NCBI GenBank assembly: GCA_900538555.1
Contig: UPYI01000016.1
Location: 24,678-88,677, forward strand
Reading direction: 5' to 3'
DNA: 64,000 nt
Origin: an uncultured Porphyromonadaceae bacterium
Lineage (GTDB): Bacteria; Bacteroidota; Bacteroidia; Bacteroidales; Barnesiellaceae
How positions within the stretch are numbered: the stretch's first letter is position 1; each line of letters opens with the position of its first letter. Both the position numbers and the translations under genes were made by a program. Under the pieces are notes generated by a model that did no database searches, was not told where the DNA came from, and worked only from the letters and a program-made list of their open reading frames with translations. Of the stretch, positions 55,501 through 62,482 are shown piece by piece.

Positions 55501-57066
55501 AGCCCATTGCACATCCGATACCGCCAAACGCCACGAACTGCCGTCGCGCACTTCGTTTTCGCCGATCTGAGCCAGTTCGTCGTCCGACAAGTTCTTGACA
55601 TACAGGATTCGGTTGGAAGCGACCAGCGCATATTCGTATGCACCGATATCCAACGTTCCGTTGATACGGGGATCCCGAATCACATCGTACGAAGTGTCAT
55701 AGCCGTACGATGTCGTCAAGGAAAGCAGATACTGCGCATCCCCGGCATCGATCATCGGCGAAACGCGATTGAGGTCGAATGAAAACGAGGGTATCGGATT
55801 TCCCGCAACAAACCGGGTACCTATATAGAGCGTAGGACGCTGGAACGACGGAGAATTTTCCAGACCGTCGTTCACCGTCGAAAGGGAAATATTTTGAGAC
55901 CCGCCTTCCGTCCACTCGGCGATCGCACAAGAACGTATATTGCTCCGGAACGACTCATACCCGACAATCGGAATGGAGCGTACCGTTTTGTCGCTCCACA
56001 AAACGCTGTTATACAAATAGATGTTACGAGCCGTATTGTCGTGCATCAGATTATGGTCGAGGTTATTGGCTATCGTGCTATTGACAATCATCGATCCGGC
56101 AGACACCCGGATTCCCCGGTCGTTGTTCACCACCAACGAATTATAGACGATACCCGACGACATGTAGACCCCGCCGCCCGACGATTCCGTAAGACTTACC
56201 GGGACTGCATTATTGACAACTAACGAAGATCCGATAAACGATGTGGCAGATTTCAGATAAGCACCGCCGCCCTCGCTCATGGCAAAATTTTCGTACAGAA
56301 TACAATCGCGGATACCCGAACGCACACCGTCGATCGTCACTCCGCCGCCCTGCGAATAAGAACCTGTACCGGTCGCCGAACCATTAATAACCTCTATTCC
56401 CTGCACCGTTACATACTGGCAGGCAGGACTGAATACCAATACATTGTAGACATTATCGGCACGACTTGCGTTGATGGTAGGCAGCATGGACGAATTGGTC
56501 ACATCCTCGCCCAAGTCGTCATTTCCCAATACATCGCCCGAAAACTTCGTCTTATATTTATAGGTCGTGAATCCGTAAATCGTCGATTCGAGCTCTCGCT
56601 CATCGAGCGATGCCTCTCCCCGATATCCGGATTCCGCATCGAATCCGCGGAATCCGCCGTGCATGGAGATCTGCACACCGTTAAGCACGAACGAAGCCGT
56701 TGCCGGATCCGTTGCCACCCGAGGCGTAGCCGGGACGTATGTACCTCCGGCAATCCAAATCTCGAATGAGTTGTTGAATCCCGCTAAACTGGCAGCATAA
56801 TCCAATACCCCTTGCAACCGGCGTCCGTCGGCGGCATTTGCCCACGAACTTCCGTTCTGACGTCCATTCCCCTCGGGCGACACATACAACCGGCTCACAT
56901 TATAAGCCGGATGCTCCGGTGAATATTGCGCATGGGCAGAAATAAACCCGCCGAAAACAATCAGCAGCCAAACGATATGCCGGCAGAAAGAATCCGAATG
57001 ACGGGATAAAGCCGACCGGAATCTACCGAAAACGATTGTATTCTTACCAAACCCTATTTTCATCAT
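43546..57066 (-). CDS. Giant modular beta-helix surface protein (4506 residues) with T9SS-type C terminus
   Basis: Extended signal peptide (hydrophobic IVWLLIVFGGF, cleavage after AHA near residue 46). Then eight modules, each opening with a strand of the type (L/I)YV, a DGSSW-like motif, and a later WVAGGTY or similar: near residues 60, 509, 1057, 1466, 1974, 2405, 3251 and 3682. Within modules, runs of GGGVY, NNTA and (S/N)-x-(I/V)-x-N-N indicate right-handed parallel beta-helices with the spacing of pectate lyase-like surface proteins. Module six contains an extra beta-rich insert with a linker (NDQTTTTTPGAG) at about residues 2500-2800. The C terminus (VLGAEAGDCIQVYDTSGRML ... DMPGGHYLVRMQN) is a type A T9SS sorting domain. 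No vWA domain seen. It follows two FimB/Mfa2 genes by 10 bases, so it may be the fimbrial tip adhesin. Confidence 0.88.
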   Translation of the reverse strand: MMKIGFGKNTIVFGRFRSALSRHSDSFCRHIVWLLIVFGGFISAHAQYSPEHPAYNVSRLYVSPEGNGRQNGSSWANAADGRRLQGVLDYAASLAGFNNSFEIWIAGGTYVPATPRVATDPATASFVLNGVQISMHGGFRGFDAESGYRGEASLDERELESTIYGFTTYKYKTKFSGDVLGNDDLGEDVTNSSMLPTINASRADNVYNVLVFSPACQYVTVQGIEVINGSATGTGSYSQGGGVTIDGVRSGIRDCILYENFAMSEGGGAYLKSATSFIGSSLVVNNAVPVSLTESSGGGVYMSSGIVYNSLVVNNDRGIRVSAGSMIVNSTIANNLDHNLMHDNTARNIYLYNSVLWSDKTVRSIPIVGYESFRSNIRSCAIAEWTEGGSQNISLSTVNDGLENSPSFQRPTLYIGTRFVAGNPIPSFSFDLNRVSPMIDAGDAQYLLSLTTSYGYDTSYDVIRDPRINGTLDIGAYEYALVASNRILYVKNLSDDELAQIGENEVRDGSSWRLAVSDVQWAIDQLYNNYGSGEVWVAGGTYYPSSVITDESGEAGLTDRHRSFIMRSGVDVYGGFRGTPGDEGTEDDTTRPRDARYPENYWAFEHVTIFSGDMDKNDAAKRAFTWNAAKNGWEQNYGNNSYHVVWFGGNGFYSHTNMAEPPVLRPLDVHTVLDGVTIMGGCADAGERGASSRAGGGVYLAGNGEIRNCIVTENFAQTYGGGVFINNGGTVSQCLIVRNASPGIQVLNGKGGGVYVYGQGTVTKSQMINNSARLGGGVACGAITVNAPDLTDRASGYYGMIADCVVSNNTAVSDAGGIHFSNLGAMSNTTVVKNYCVSRSSNDAGNSGGMVVDGYGIVFNTAFWGNATADHIHQFFAQNAQEATSEYPATVQVSHSALQDLSNTVWGVNTSTASLYPLNDNNGSPTGETGTDYPYFELIGNATFDPISSPAGVYVTESDRTGTTTLEEVIAFADNFRSWKPGIRSTLRAKGGSSANAPYVCLVPSEAIYVYPTGLQGRTKRTPYTIGAYYVDPNPLQYALKDNKLVMFIDYGSGSFSNDGSSWDNAIRSVNRALDYLASVTDYPGYPREIWIKSGSSTVLELNNHADATTATVLMRAGIGIYGGFHPDLTGTDGATDRYETFVPAGSTTEVSKRDPVNYRTVWDGRLDGTADGRRTKHLVTFREEGTAILDGLHIVNADCSTGSSFVPYGAAILVRSGEMIVRNCMIENNTALAAPAIAMLNEAKRLVMVNTVVNNNTSMASSDDAFSSAVLTQGTFEANYCDFIHNKGVGVYVSSGSADIFNSVFWGNTVTPEAPQSSDLQLNGSGDAVIRVEASGIQNAPEEWNLFAPGTNNIRLGLTETDGFPVPTFVNASSAIGTVLFGYDTPGGGPAVFEPSCLSPLIGMAKSVPDEYPDLMTNADIYGVERGSGGLPDIGAYEATCLNPNGTVIYVKYAPGNTSRTAFGTGDGSSWRNAINGNADYGTDDGLPYDEIEYTTASDGRITGLQYAVNQAYIASLRKNGTGGIAYTTVGGTSEWSNGSGSFTRQIPTVDTTRCVEVWVAEGEYTNSRGFFMRDAVNVLGGFPSTGTPDKTMRNPREYITVIQTMTTAEADELGKDYTKFADPCGFGNDNPYELNVNYANANRTHRVLTQPFPYYAWSSNLGTTEKNNVPLNPFVRETVWDGFVIQNGRTRIYHGKDGGAGVALRKNGRIENCIIRNNINFSPSSGSNNTHQSRGAGMFLNDGVVSNCSFFNNRFLDTGGEQYGGAVYLRYGTVYNCVFAGNYCGGTRSPNGSAIYLEKGSFFNNTVVDNRSDNSDVSAIYCGFYFADGSIDMYNSIVYGNDNSSQIMLHSNVVGNFYNCALPSSASISGKTNLSGMIYQDPGFVRATNADAEQNDYRLNGTSPCINAGHNRPSGIVLPETDMDYTARIKDCSIDIGAYEIDQSEPIVPAMKMIDGEQVAVIYVRSDVLSGKVDGSSWEDAACEDKLQKALNWAGYVWKNRATYHNGNYAGIARIQLYIGKGTYYPTDALVATQPRTRSFMIPAGVEVYGGFDPEVADETIATRDLEKNRTIFSGAVGVSSEEDLYRVVTFGMKQHDADDLPPVTGAEYFADRTPDRAILNGVHITRGNANHPNDESLQNGGGARVTFNGVIQQCRIYDCQALHRGGAVYLASDADRTTGGYLNTSQLWNNSAGEGGAVYADDNTTVWGCTIVRNSTHSNGLGGGLAFGNRVMVMNTVLWGNESGQGKNISGNQSQRFSVKFGNEERQSWVFNYCAVEGMKPVGLSNIALSSTNSALTVIFGTNYPVFTAPDQVDYSISRLSSLAYSGSLLLSESDAEIQALYIPKYDLAGSARFGEVDRSAFDIGAWICTDRTDLDPSGETVAQKGGDGVYRLFVSQSAKGLVTGHSWRNAMSSIQDALDYFADDAHFENDPKRDTRRCEIWVSKGQYASSVVEEGGMAGAFKLNPYTSVYGGFEGSSVPYYESWIEPFVSDPIPELATAVSMEWRAADRTLTALADGASVSFVRSAVTLDTDQPATCFLHVKTTAEDLSVRVNDILFSPSAQEQSGAWNVFTYELPGGIENKTLIKTIVVSDLKAGDVIEEVSIDNRPVMSAVATSVTGHPVVQEPTGATVAAPTSNDQTTTTTPGAGATAAGRYAVFGASSYRSWFITYYCDEMKADNGGYSWTLTRSTNSSATYRSAGMSIAFSSPVARSSARYMRFTLSFGSVSAEGNREMHLWLYDAASATGDGTGNFTYTFDGTPSGSYEFLCDLETGNYTVNGVEHSGGIVWTSGGNIAKLALSPIYDSSARYTATLSNVSFVDNLDKSAWGTTDYDTETFVMTDEMYDGEDLLSDRKRYDWNGNGLLEEYEFLNETILSADLGEGFGDSHVMGLLNPATGDYSALERVELDGLTLTRGNAAFDAHGGGGLYSEMPVTVRNCQFLINRTPYYGGAISANDIEVYATLFGGNEVSGLSDEAGGRGGAIYIHDGGRAVVVNSVIYNNSARIGSAYYGGVGSKVDFVNNTIVRNAWSDDPQGVVDQGTTLYAESPEAGNRLWNTVVWGNDDLMPLNKGHWSVVTSASDADPSVADDFQIFLDRVNTAVTGPRFGLPSDQSGAAHYFASVNYSLPSLSVLVNAGTNGGSRKLDTDADGNIVAGEVTLDGNEGYYRTQHEYGRTNVPDTLNGKWRINREPDTYKYVRIDGVEMIDVATWKEGTIDIGAYEYESVALTPFGGNIIYVKAEEEVSDKTNNGETWQRATSDLQQAIKVLLLSPSKKDKFVKIAEGTYVPFLENGYNDHSFTISKPNVEAVIGGMEEYSTRSLTIRGGFPASINDTDKAVEEYRDPNLYRTILQGSASTYHVIYVAEDMDRAGENGTSAPVAIEGVTIFNGNADGEKEQDRTGAAIYADNSDLLVRNCVLTDNAATGEHGAAVRVRKGRLYNNVIHSNRAFGIEFAENGEAINNTVALNTKGGIYGQGMPGDPLLIYNNLVWHNYPTGIEPADDNWLAQVDVRRAQMYSNAVQVASDLVSEEYAYDNAADRQVELGDTERTRNKTLGADNQDIVSGPRFISIGDDVAPLDKNFSIGPGRKLINTGYRYMTDGGVYDRDVNVAWYRDRFSVFYYGSSTDEELAADPEADRYIRFVDAGGNNRLAGHSIDIGAYEYQRLFYPNLYVRPNGTGLGQNWNDAMGSLQEAILSAYYSGDPDESGTYGTVWVAGGTYDLDETLQWMPNVKVYGGFYGTNETRLTQRPGLLEKGSPRSIITVRQEGVPVVVGQFDEEGGITAENWNEMNGFTITGSKNAPAMVVPDKFSVVNCVITGNSNPTGTIVDNGGLLYNVLLYGNESGTATVTQSETAMALQVTAAGNGEQIAGGNTLNTINGETTVVAGKPFVPTYVKDYLGDTEWSYQLSDRKDEALFNLGERQEYRTETDEAGVESLRSYIAGYRIPQRRDDSEYVDIVNLYDDTDLLGNRRMLPIKQSAATAELRTDYGCFETWNLVEGDRIVVLSDTLSPKGGSVVYAGRNSTVYLSPDMTDEFAPAYLLLRGGAGLHGGGNTFSLTALAVERDLPARTGDTVRWDMIALPFDVSLMNNSLRNGVTVDGAGVSAGIDVNGQSAPGFYLYDYDGLERANSINRYYATNSRFWKSAGQSMLSGRGYLIASPDTMKTVRFTASSATPVYTETGEDKRVALAQYNRIDSEGGVPKYTYKENMGWNLFGVPYLCSYDLSMMDLPHILYPYDSETGAYRTVYSWESATGVKPFTAFFTQTATLQNSETLLFPQPQSLDVNGTTVSGRVLLRVRNGEGRDEVMIAPSENPSAPLRYEMGRDGIKFMALNRDLPQIYVENADRVRLSATLSAQSSARTPLGVYAVPGANTIELGDNTLDEELVPVLIDAQTGRRTDLTRTSYSFVVDEAGEISGRFYLTFLPGTGDSSVPEIYASKRKLHVLGAEAGDCIQVYDTSGRMLRMETLDTWGRDIDMPGGHYLVRMQNRDGEERCVKKVSVGF

Positions 57067-57076
57067 TTTTACTTCT

Positions 57077-58060
57077 TTACTCCACTGAAACTCTTAAAAT
57101 GCTGTCATCCTCACGAAACCCGACGATATTGAACCGCAGCAAATAGTATGGCGCATGGCTCAACTCGCCCTCCACAGCCAACTTAGGCTTGTACACGGTC
57201 GTCTCCGTTCGCCCGTCGGAATAATCGCTCTCCACCACAATTTCCATCTCCATCTTCACCTGCTGTCCGTCGGGAGCGGCATCGAATGCCAGACAATCGA
57301 AACGCCCGTTCACCCATTGCGAGCGGATCGGATTTTCCACTAATATCCGGTCGTTTCCGACTGTGCGGTTATTATTATTCACATCGAAATAATATCCCTC
57401 CGAAGGCAACGCAAGCATTTTGGCTGAAACCATCCGGACAGCAGTACATTGCGCCGCACCCACATGGTTGTTGTTGTAATTCGTGATCGCCTCGCCCAGA
57501 TTATACAACAGGTCTATTTTAGAACAGATCGGGGAAGCATAAATCGTACCGTGGCACAACAACTCCGAATAACGCTGGTTCAACAGTGTCCCGGCAAAAA
57601 TGGTGTCGGTAGGCGTACCTGTGAATACAAGCCCTTTTACCTGTTCTTCCTTCGTCAGCCCGTCCCATTCCGGCTTCTCTCCGGCATTGACAACAGCATA
57701 CAGATTCGCCGTGCAACGGGGTATCGACATCCGGGCAAACACATAGAATACCGTATCGGGAATCGTCAGATAGATATGACGCATCTCTGGCTCCGTCCCG
57801 CTCAATGGCGAAAGGAATGCAAACAGATGCACATTGCGTATCTGCGCACGATCCGTACCGGTGCCGGGGTCTCCGGGCAACGATGTCGCCCGCACCGTAT
57901 TGTTCGTATAAATATGAAGGCTCAACTCCGCCGATTCCTCGTCGGAATATCCGGTGTTCTCGTCGCACGATGCGGCAGTCAGGAGAAACAATATCCCGAG
58001 CAGCCGGCACAACACGCGCCGCACACACACATTCCCATTCTTCATATTCCGGTTCAACAT
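57077..58060 (-). CDS. FimB/Mfa2-like fimbrial anchor lipoprotein (downstream copy)
   Basis: A 327-residue protein with a lipoprotein-type signal ending in LTAASC (C32). Residues about 40-150 have the Mfa2/FimB pattern (LSLHIYTNNTVRA, IRNVHLFAFLSP, VFYVFARMSIPRCTANLYAV), followed by a long second domain ending with RFNIVGFREDDSILRVSVE. In Porphyromonas gingivalis, Mfa2 is the membrane anchor that ends the Mfa1 fimbria; other family members are accessory subunits near the tip. The start could also be the second Met at 58045. It sits between the other Mfa2-like gene (29 bases) and the giant gene (10 bases). Confidence 0.82.
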   Translation of the reverse strand: MLNRNMKNGNVCVRRVLCRLLGILFLLTAASCDENTGYSDEESAELSLHIYTNNTVRATSLPGDPGTGTDRAQIRNVHLFAFLSPLSGTEPEMRHIYLTIPDTVFYVFARMSIPRCTANLYAVVNAGEKPEWDGLTKEEQVKGLVFTGTPTDTIFAGTLLNQRYSELLCHGTIYASPICSKIDLLYNLGEAITNYNNNHVGAAQCTAVRMVSAKMLALPSEGYYFDVNNNNRTVGNDRILVENPIRSQWVNGRFDCLAFDAAPDGQQVKMEMEIVVESDYSDGRTETTVYKPKLAVEGELSHAPYYLLRFNIVGFREDDSILRVSVE

Positions 58061-58089
58061 ACCTTAAAATCTCTTATATAAAAGCCGCA

Positions 58090-59022
58090 CTAAATCACGA
58101 TAATGATGTCGTCGCCCTTTTTCCATTCGAGCGACACGCTGATAGACACATCGAGCGACAAGGCATCGATCGTAATATCCCCTCCGGGATTCACAACCCC
58201 GTAAATATCGAGGCATTCTCCCGCCCGGAGCGGCGATTGGAATTTCACCGTAGTGCGTATCCACTTGTCTTCTAATTTTGTAATGGCATCGAGTTGCCAA
58301 AGGTCTTCCGACCGTACCCCATTGCGTGAAGCCGTTACCACACGGTCGCGCGAAGGGAAAGATGTACTCTCGTACATGACCAGATTATGCTCGTCTGTTC
58401 CGGCATCCCTCATCCGCATGGTCAATTTGCGGTCGTGCACGAACAGACTGTCATAACAGATAAAGCCCGAACCGATTCCACCGACAAAACATTCGGTAGA
58501 CAATACCTCGGGAGCATTATCGTAATTGAGATGTAGTCTCACCTTGCCCACACACGGGGCGAGGCAGACCTTTATCAGTTCCTCTTTGTGTGTCACGCTC
58601 AACTGCTTGCGTGCCACATATACATCCGTTTCGATCACATCGATCGTATCCGCACCCTCCGGATGAAAAATCCGATAATCGCGGTGGTCTTTTCCGCGGG
58701 CTGCCAACGACGATGGCGTGAAATTCGCTATTGCCAAATGGTCGAAACGCTCTGTCGGCAGTACCGGACGATATATATGATCGGCAGGCATCTCTTCTTC
58801 CGGTACAAACCGGCGATATGCCAACCGGCTGTTGCCGGCATAATAAAACGACATGTCCAGCTCGGACATCGTATCCGAAAATGCACCGTCACCGTCGCTC
58901 TGCTGTATATAGTACAGAATCGACAATCGGGCACAATCGGTAAAATGATCGTCGATGCAACTGCTGAAAAGCAGCAACGGCAAACATCCCGCTAATCCGA
59001 TATATATTTTGCGCCAAATCAT
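58090..59022 (-). CDS. FimB/Mfa2-like fimbrial anchor lipoprotein (upstream copy)
   Basis: A 310-residue protein with lipobox LFSSC (C22) and a typical FimB/Mfa2 N terminus (CARLSILYYIQQSDGDGAF, FDHLAIANF). It ends with LDVSISVSLEWKKGDDIIIV, resembling the terminal strand of fimbrial proteins of this family. It is probably the anchor or a minor subunit of the fimbria whose main subunit is encoded just upstream; the 235-base gap holds a strong hairpin. Confidence 0.85.
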   Translation of the reverse strand: MIWRKIYIGLAGCLPLLLFSSCIDDHFTDCARLSILYYIQQSDGDGAFSDTMSELDMSFYYAGNSRLAYRRFVPEEEMPADHIYRPVLPTERFDHLAIANFTPSSLAARGKDHRDYRIFHPEGADTIDVIETDVYVARKQLSVTHKEELIKVCLAPCVGKVRLHLNYDNAPEVLSTECFVGGIGSGFICYDSLFVHDRKLTMRMRDAGTDEHNLVMYESTSFPSRDRVVTASRNGVRSEDLWQLDAITKLEDKWIRTTVKFQSPLRAGECLDIYGVVNPGGDITIDALSLDVSISVSLEWKKGDDIIIVI

Positions 59023-59161
59023 TTCGCTTTATTTCTCTTTTGCTTTTTCTGCGGTACATCCGGTGGTATCCGGCTATCACCGCTTTCTAAAAAATAAGAT
59101 ATCGAAACCGGGAGAAAGACCGGAATATCGTCTTCTCCGGATATAAAACGATCGGGATAAG

Positions 59162-59230
59162 AAAACCGGGGTGCGGCACTCCGTGCATAAACCCGGCAGG
59201 ATCCTGTACCGAACCCCGCACCCCGGTTTT
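59162..59230 (-). terminator. Hairpin between fimbrillin and anchor genes
   Basis: Perfect 15-bp arms (59162-59176 and 59216-59230), CCGGGGTGCGG core, with a TTTTC tail for leftward transcripts, 27 bases after the fimbrillin stop. Same-strand genes follow, so it may be a partial terminator or an mRNA-stabilising structure. Confidence 0.8.
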
Positions 59231-59256
59231 CGAAAAACTATTTTCTGAACAACAGA

Positions 59257-60939
59257 TTAGTTACCCAATTCCTGATCGAAAATAACACCCTCTTGCCATT
59301 CGAGATCGACATACATCGAAAGTTCCAAAGTCGGGTTCACGATATCGGGCACCGTATTGGTCGCATTCTTCAAAGTGACGATTCTCAGTTTGGCAGTCGT
59401 ATAGAAGTCTTTTTTAATCGCATCTTCCGTCACGTCAGACGATCCGTTCTGGCTCAACTGTCCGGCAATATAGAACGTACCTCCGGCAGGAACGATACCG
59501 TCTTTTCCGTAGAACTGAGCACCGTTGTTCTTGAACTGCAACGCAATCGTCGCATTCTTGCTCAACGCTTTCAAACCGGTTGTTGCCGGCAGGATAACAT
59601 ACGAGCATTTTTCGTAAACAGCTGTCTCTTTGGAAGGAAAGACCGATACCGGCGATTTTTCTACCTCAGCATCGAATACCGTTGCACCGAATTCTTCGCC
59701 TTGGACAGGATTCAGCTCCCAGTTGAGTTTAGTCGGCAGGTTACCTACCAATACACCGGTCAGTTCGAACGAATTGTTGTTTACGCTTACGGTTGTTTCC
59801 CTGCCTTCGGGATCATTGGCACCCTTCATCACACCTCCGGCTGCAATAAACACGGGAGCTACGTCGAGACGACCCACACCATAGTTGATCGTTTTGTTCA
59901 ACGCAATCTTCGTCGTCGAAGGAGAAATCTGCGTACGGGCAGCATTGATACCCGAACCGGCAGCGTTGATAGTTCCGGCTGTCTTATCCCATTGCAGGGC
60001 GGCAGCATTCGTATTCGAATAATCTACCGGATAGGCATTGACATAGTAGGTCAATGCGGCGGGTTTCATATAACGGGCTTTGGCTGCTGCAATGATATTG
60101 TCTAAACCGGTAACTTCATCGCCGCTCAACCGTACTGCACCCTCTTTCAAAGCGAACGTTCCTTCCGGCAAACCGTACGGATAACCAGCATCCAAAGCGT
60201 CTGTCATTTTAGTTACCTGTTCGCCAAGCGCAGTCTTGGCATCACCCTCTTCCAATGCAGCGACAGCATCCGTCAAGAATGTGAAAGCCACACCCAAGTT
60301 GGCATTCGAAGCCGAAGTAAATTTATGCCAGTCGGTTTTCAATGCCGTCAATTCAATTTTCAACGGATCGGCAGCCGCATCGATCTGTGCATCCAATACG
60401 GTATTCAAGCCCTCGATTGCCTCGAACAAAGTTTTGAAAGCGGCATCGTTCGTGGCATCCGCCAAGATATTGTCCAACGAGAACGTAATATCGGCAGGCG
60501 TATAGACATCCGCCGTACCTTTCGACAAAGCCGAATTGGTGTTCGTAACATCCTGTCCGTAGAACAAGAAAGCGATATCGCCGGTCGGCAGAGCTACATC
60601 CGTAAACGTTTTAGTGGCATTGCCTTCGGTAGCACCGAGAGTCTGAGCTGCCAATTGAACCGAACCGGTAGCCGTCGAACTTTCCGCTACATAATCGTCC
60701 GTCAGGTGAGTGAACGGATACAGACCCAAAATCGTCAGCCCCTTGAACGATCCGTCAGCCTGAGCATTCGCCGAAGCAGAACGTTTCACGGAAGCACGAG
60801 GCACAGAGAATGTAAACGATGTTTTCACGGCATCGCCTTCTCCCGAAATCTGAGCCGGCTCTTTATCCTCGTTCGAGCAAGCAGAGAACATTACTGCGGC
60901 CATCAAAAGCGAACCGCTCCATAATAAACCTTTTTTCAT
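59257..60939 (-). CDS. Mfa1-like major fimbrillin (lipoprotein precursor)
   Basis: A 560-residue protein with lipobox FSAC (C21). After a short linker, VPRASVKRSA gives candidate trypsin-like processing sites at R48 or R53, comparable with the Arg site used by gingipain-type proteases on Mfa1/FimA precursors. The N-terminal fimbrillin domain (FTFSVPRAS, LTILGLYPFTHL) and the terminal LELSMYVDLEWQEG-VIFD-QELGN fit the Mfa1-type subunit, in which the last strand is donated to the next subunit. Size is near that of Mfa1. It is the first gene after the DUF3868/OmpA gene and lacks a clear own -7 box in its 117-base leader. Confidence 0.85.
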   Translation of the reverse strand: MKKGLLWSGSLLMAAVMFSACSNEDKEPAQISGEGDAVKTSFTFSVPRASVKRSASANAQADGSFKGLTILGLYPFTHLTDDYVAESSTATGSVQLAAQTLGATEGNATKTFTDVALPTGDIAFLFYGQDVTNTNSALSKGTADVYTPADITFSLDNILADATNDAAFKTLFEAIEGLNTVLDAQIDAAADPLKIELTALKTDWHKFTSASNANLGVAFTFLTDAVAALEEGDAKTALGEQVTKMTDALDAGYPYGLPEGTFALKEGAVRLSGDEVTGLDNIIAAAKARYMKPAALTYYVNAYPVDYSNTNAAALQWDKTAGTINAAGSGINAARTQISPSTTKIALNKTINYGVGRLDVAPVFIAAGGVMKGANDPEGRETTVSVNNNSFELTGVLVGNLPTKLNWELNPVQGEEFGATVFDAEVEKSPVSVFPSKETAVYEKCSYVILPATTGLKALSKNATIALQFKNNGAQFYGKDGIVPAGGTFYIAGQLSQNGSSDVTEDAIKKDFYTTAKLRIVTLKNATNTVPDIVNPTLELSMYVDLEWQEGVIFDQELGN

Positions 60940-61056
60940 TCTTTTTTTGTTTTTAATGTTGATAAAATGTTACCTATATATAATTACTTGTTTTACACGT
61001 ATAACCTTATAAAGAATAGCACGCCCCGGACTGTCTCAAACCGACAATGCCGGAAG

Positions 61057-62478
61057 TTATTCTACTACGTTATCTTCTTTATCTGGATTGTCTTGCGGAT
61101 CGGAAGACAGGACCGCATTCATCCGTCGCAGATTCTCTGCCGCCTCGTCATCGCCCTCGTCGCAAGCTTTTCGGAAATAATCGCGGGCAAGTGCCCAATC
61201 GCCCGTCCGTTGGTAAGCTACGCCCAACGTATTGTACTTGCGCGGATCGTCGGGCAAACGGTTCAACAGCACAAGCGCATCGGCAACAGAATCGCAGTCG
61301 ATCAGATGTATCGACCGGTTGATTGCCATAGCCACACTATCTGTAAGTGTGCGATAATATACCCTGATATTTCCAGCACTACGGAGTTCCGGCAAATGGG
61401 GACGGATCTGTTCCCGATAAACCTTACCTCCGCGCATCTGGCGGATCCGTCGTTCACGACGGTCTAAATCCCGGTCGCTGTCAATGATTTTCAATACCGA
61501 ATCCCGATCGGGGAAATCGAGCTGCGCCACATTGTCGCGCAAAGCACCCCAAGCCTCTCCGCCTGCCGAAACTAAAAATATCGAATCGGGCACCTCGGTT
61601 TTCTGTTGCAAATATTTTTTCAACGACTTCGCCCGATTTTCCGACAACCGGATATTATGCTGCAACCGACCTTCGTGCGAAGCGAAACCGATAATCTCGA
61701 TACGGGCAATCTCCGCCGGATTATGCCGATAAATGCGCGTAACGACATCGATCATGCGATCCAGCATCTCCGCATTGCCCCGCAACTCGGGACGAATTTC
61801 ATACCGGTCTAAATCGAAATAAATGCGCATATAGGGATCTCGGTGTACCAGCATCGACGGATTATAGGGAGTAAACTCCTCGATCGGTTTCAAGAACGGA
61901 TAAAGCGTAGCCAACTGCGACGCATATCCGACAGGGAACGTATCGGGCAACACCGGAGCATCGAGCATCACACTGTCGAGCAACGTATGGGTATGAATAT
62001 GTTCCGTATGGCAACAGCCCTCCCGTTCGCAATTGACCGAAAGCAAAGCGACACCTTGCCCCATCCACTCCTCGTACGGCAACACGGTCCGATAAACAAT
62101 CGTATCGCCGTTGTGCAAACGATTTTCCGTCCACACCGTGCTGTCGCGGAATCCGGCTAACACTAATTCGCGCTTCAACAATTGCGCCTTACGCTTACCG
62201 ATCACCTCCATGCTATCCAACACCACCGAATCATTGCCGACCACCAATGCCGGTATGATACGTTGCAAATATTTCGGACGCACCGCCTTCGGTGCCATAT
62301 TCAATTGAAACGCCACCTCGACCGCGCTGTCTTTGCGACATAATAAAGCATCCTCTACGACAAACTCCGTAGAGTCGGCGATCACCGTCTGGCGGACAGA
62401 ACGTCCCTCCGCCATTCCGGCAACAACTCCGGCAAACAACATGCCGGCAATCATTATATATCGTATCCGCTTCTTCAT
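61057..62478 (-). CDS. DUF3868/OmpA/TPR outer-membrane protein of the fimbrial locus
   Basis: A 473-residue protein with a signal peptide (MIAGMLFAGVVAGMAEG). Residues about 30-200 resemble DUF3868. Residues about 215-320 are an OmpA-type peptidoglycan-binding domain (YFDLDRYEIRPE, IEIIGFASHEGRLQHNIRLS ENRAKSLKKYL). A short TPR-like segment (YNTLGVAYQRTGDWALARDY) lies near the C terminus. In Bacteroidales, this gene and a DUF3575 gene commonly precede fimbrial genes, suggesting a role in fixing the fimbria to the cell wall. It starts 4 bases after the DUF3575 stop. Confidence 0.85.
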   Translation of the reverse strand: MKKRIRYIMIAGMLFAGVVAGMAEGRSVRQTVIADSTEFVVEDALLCRKDSAVEVAFQLNMAPKAVRPKYLQRIIPALVVGNDSVVLDSMEVIGKRKAQLLKRELVLAGFRDSTVWTENRLHNGDTIVYRTVLPYEEWMGQGVALLSVNCEREGCCHTEHIHTHTLLDSVMLDAPVLPDTFPVGYASQLATLYPFLKPIEEFTPYNPSMLVHRDPYMRIYFDLDRYEIRPELRGNAEMLDRMIDVVTRIYRHNPAEIARIEIIGFASHEGRLQHNIRLSENRAKSLKKYLQQKTEVPDSIFLVSAGGEAWGALRDNVAQLDFPDRDSVLKIIDSDRDLDRRERRIRQMRGGKVYREQIRPHLPELRSAGNIRVYYRTLTDSVAMAINRSIHLIDCDSVADALVLLNRLPDDPRKYNTLGVAYQRTGDWALARDYFRKACDEGDDEAAENLRRMNAVLSSDPQDNPDKEDNVVE

Positions 62479-62482
62479 ACCG

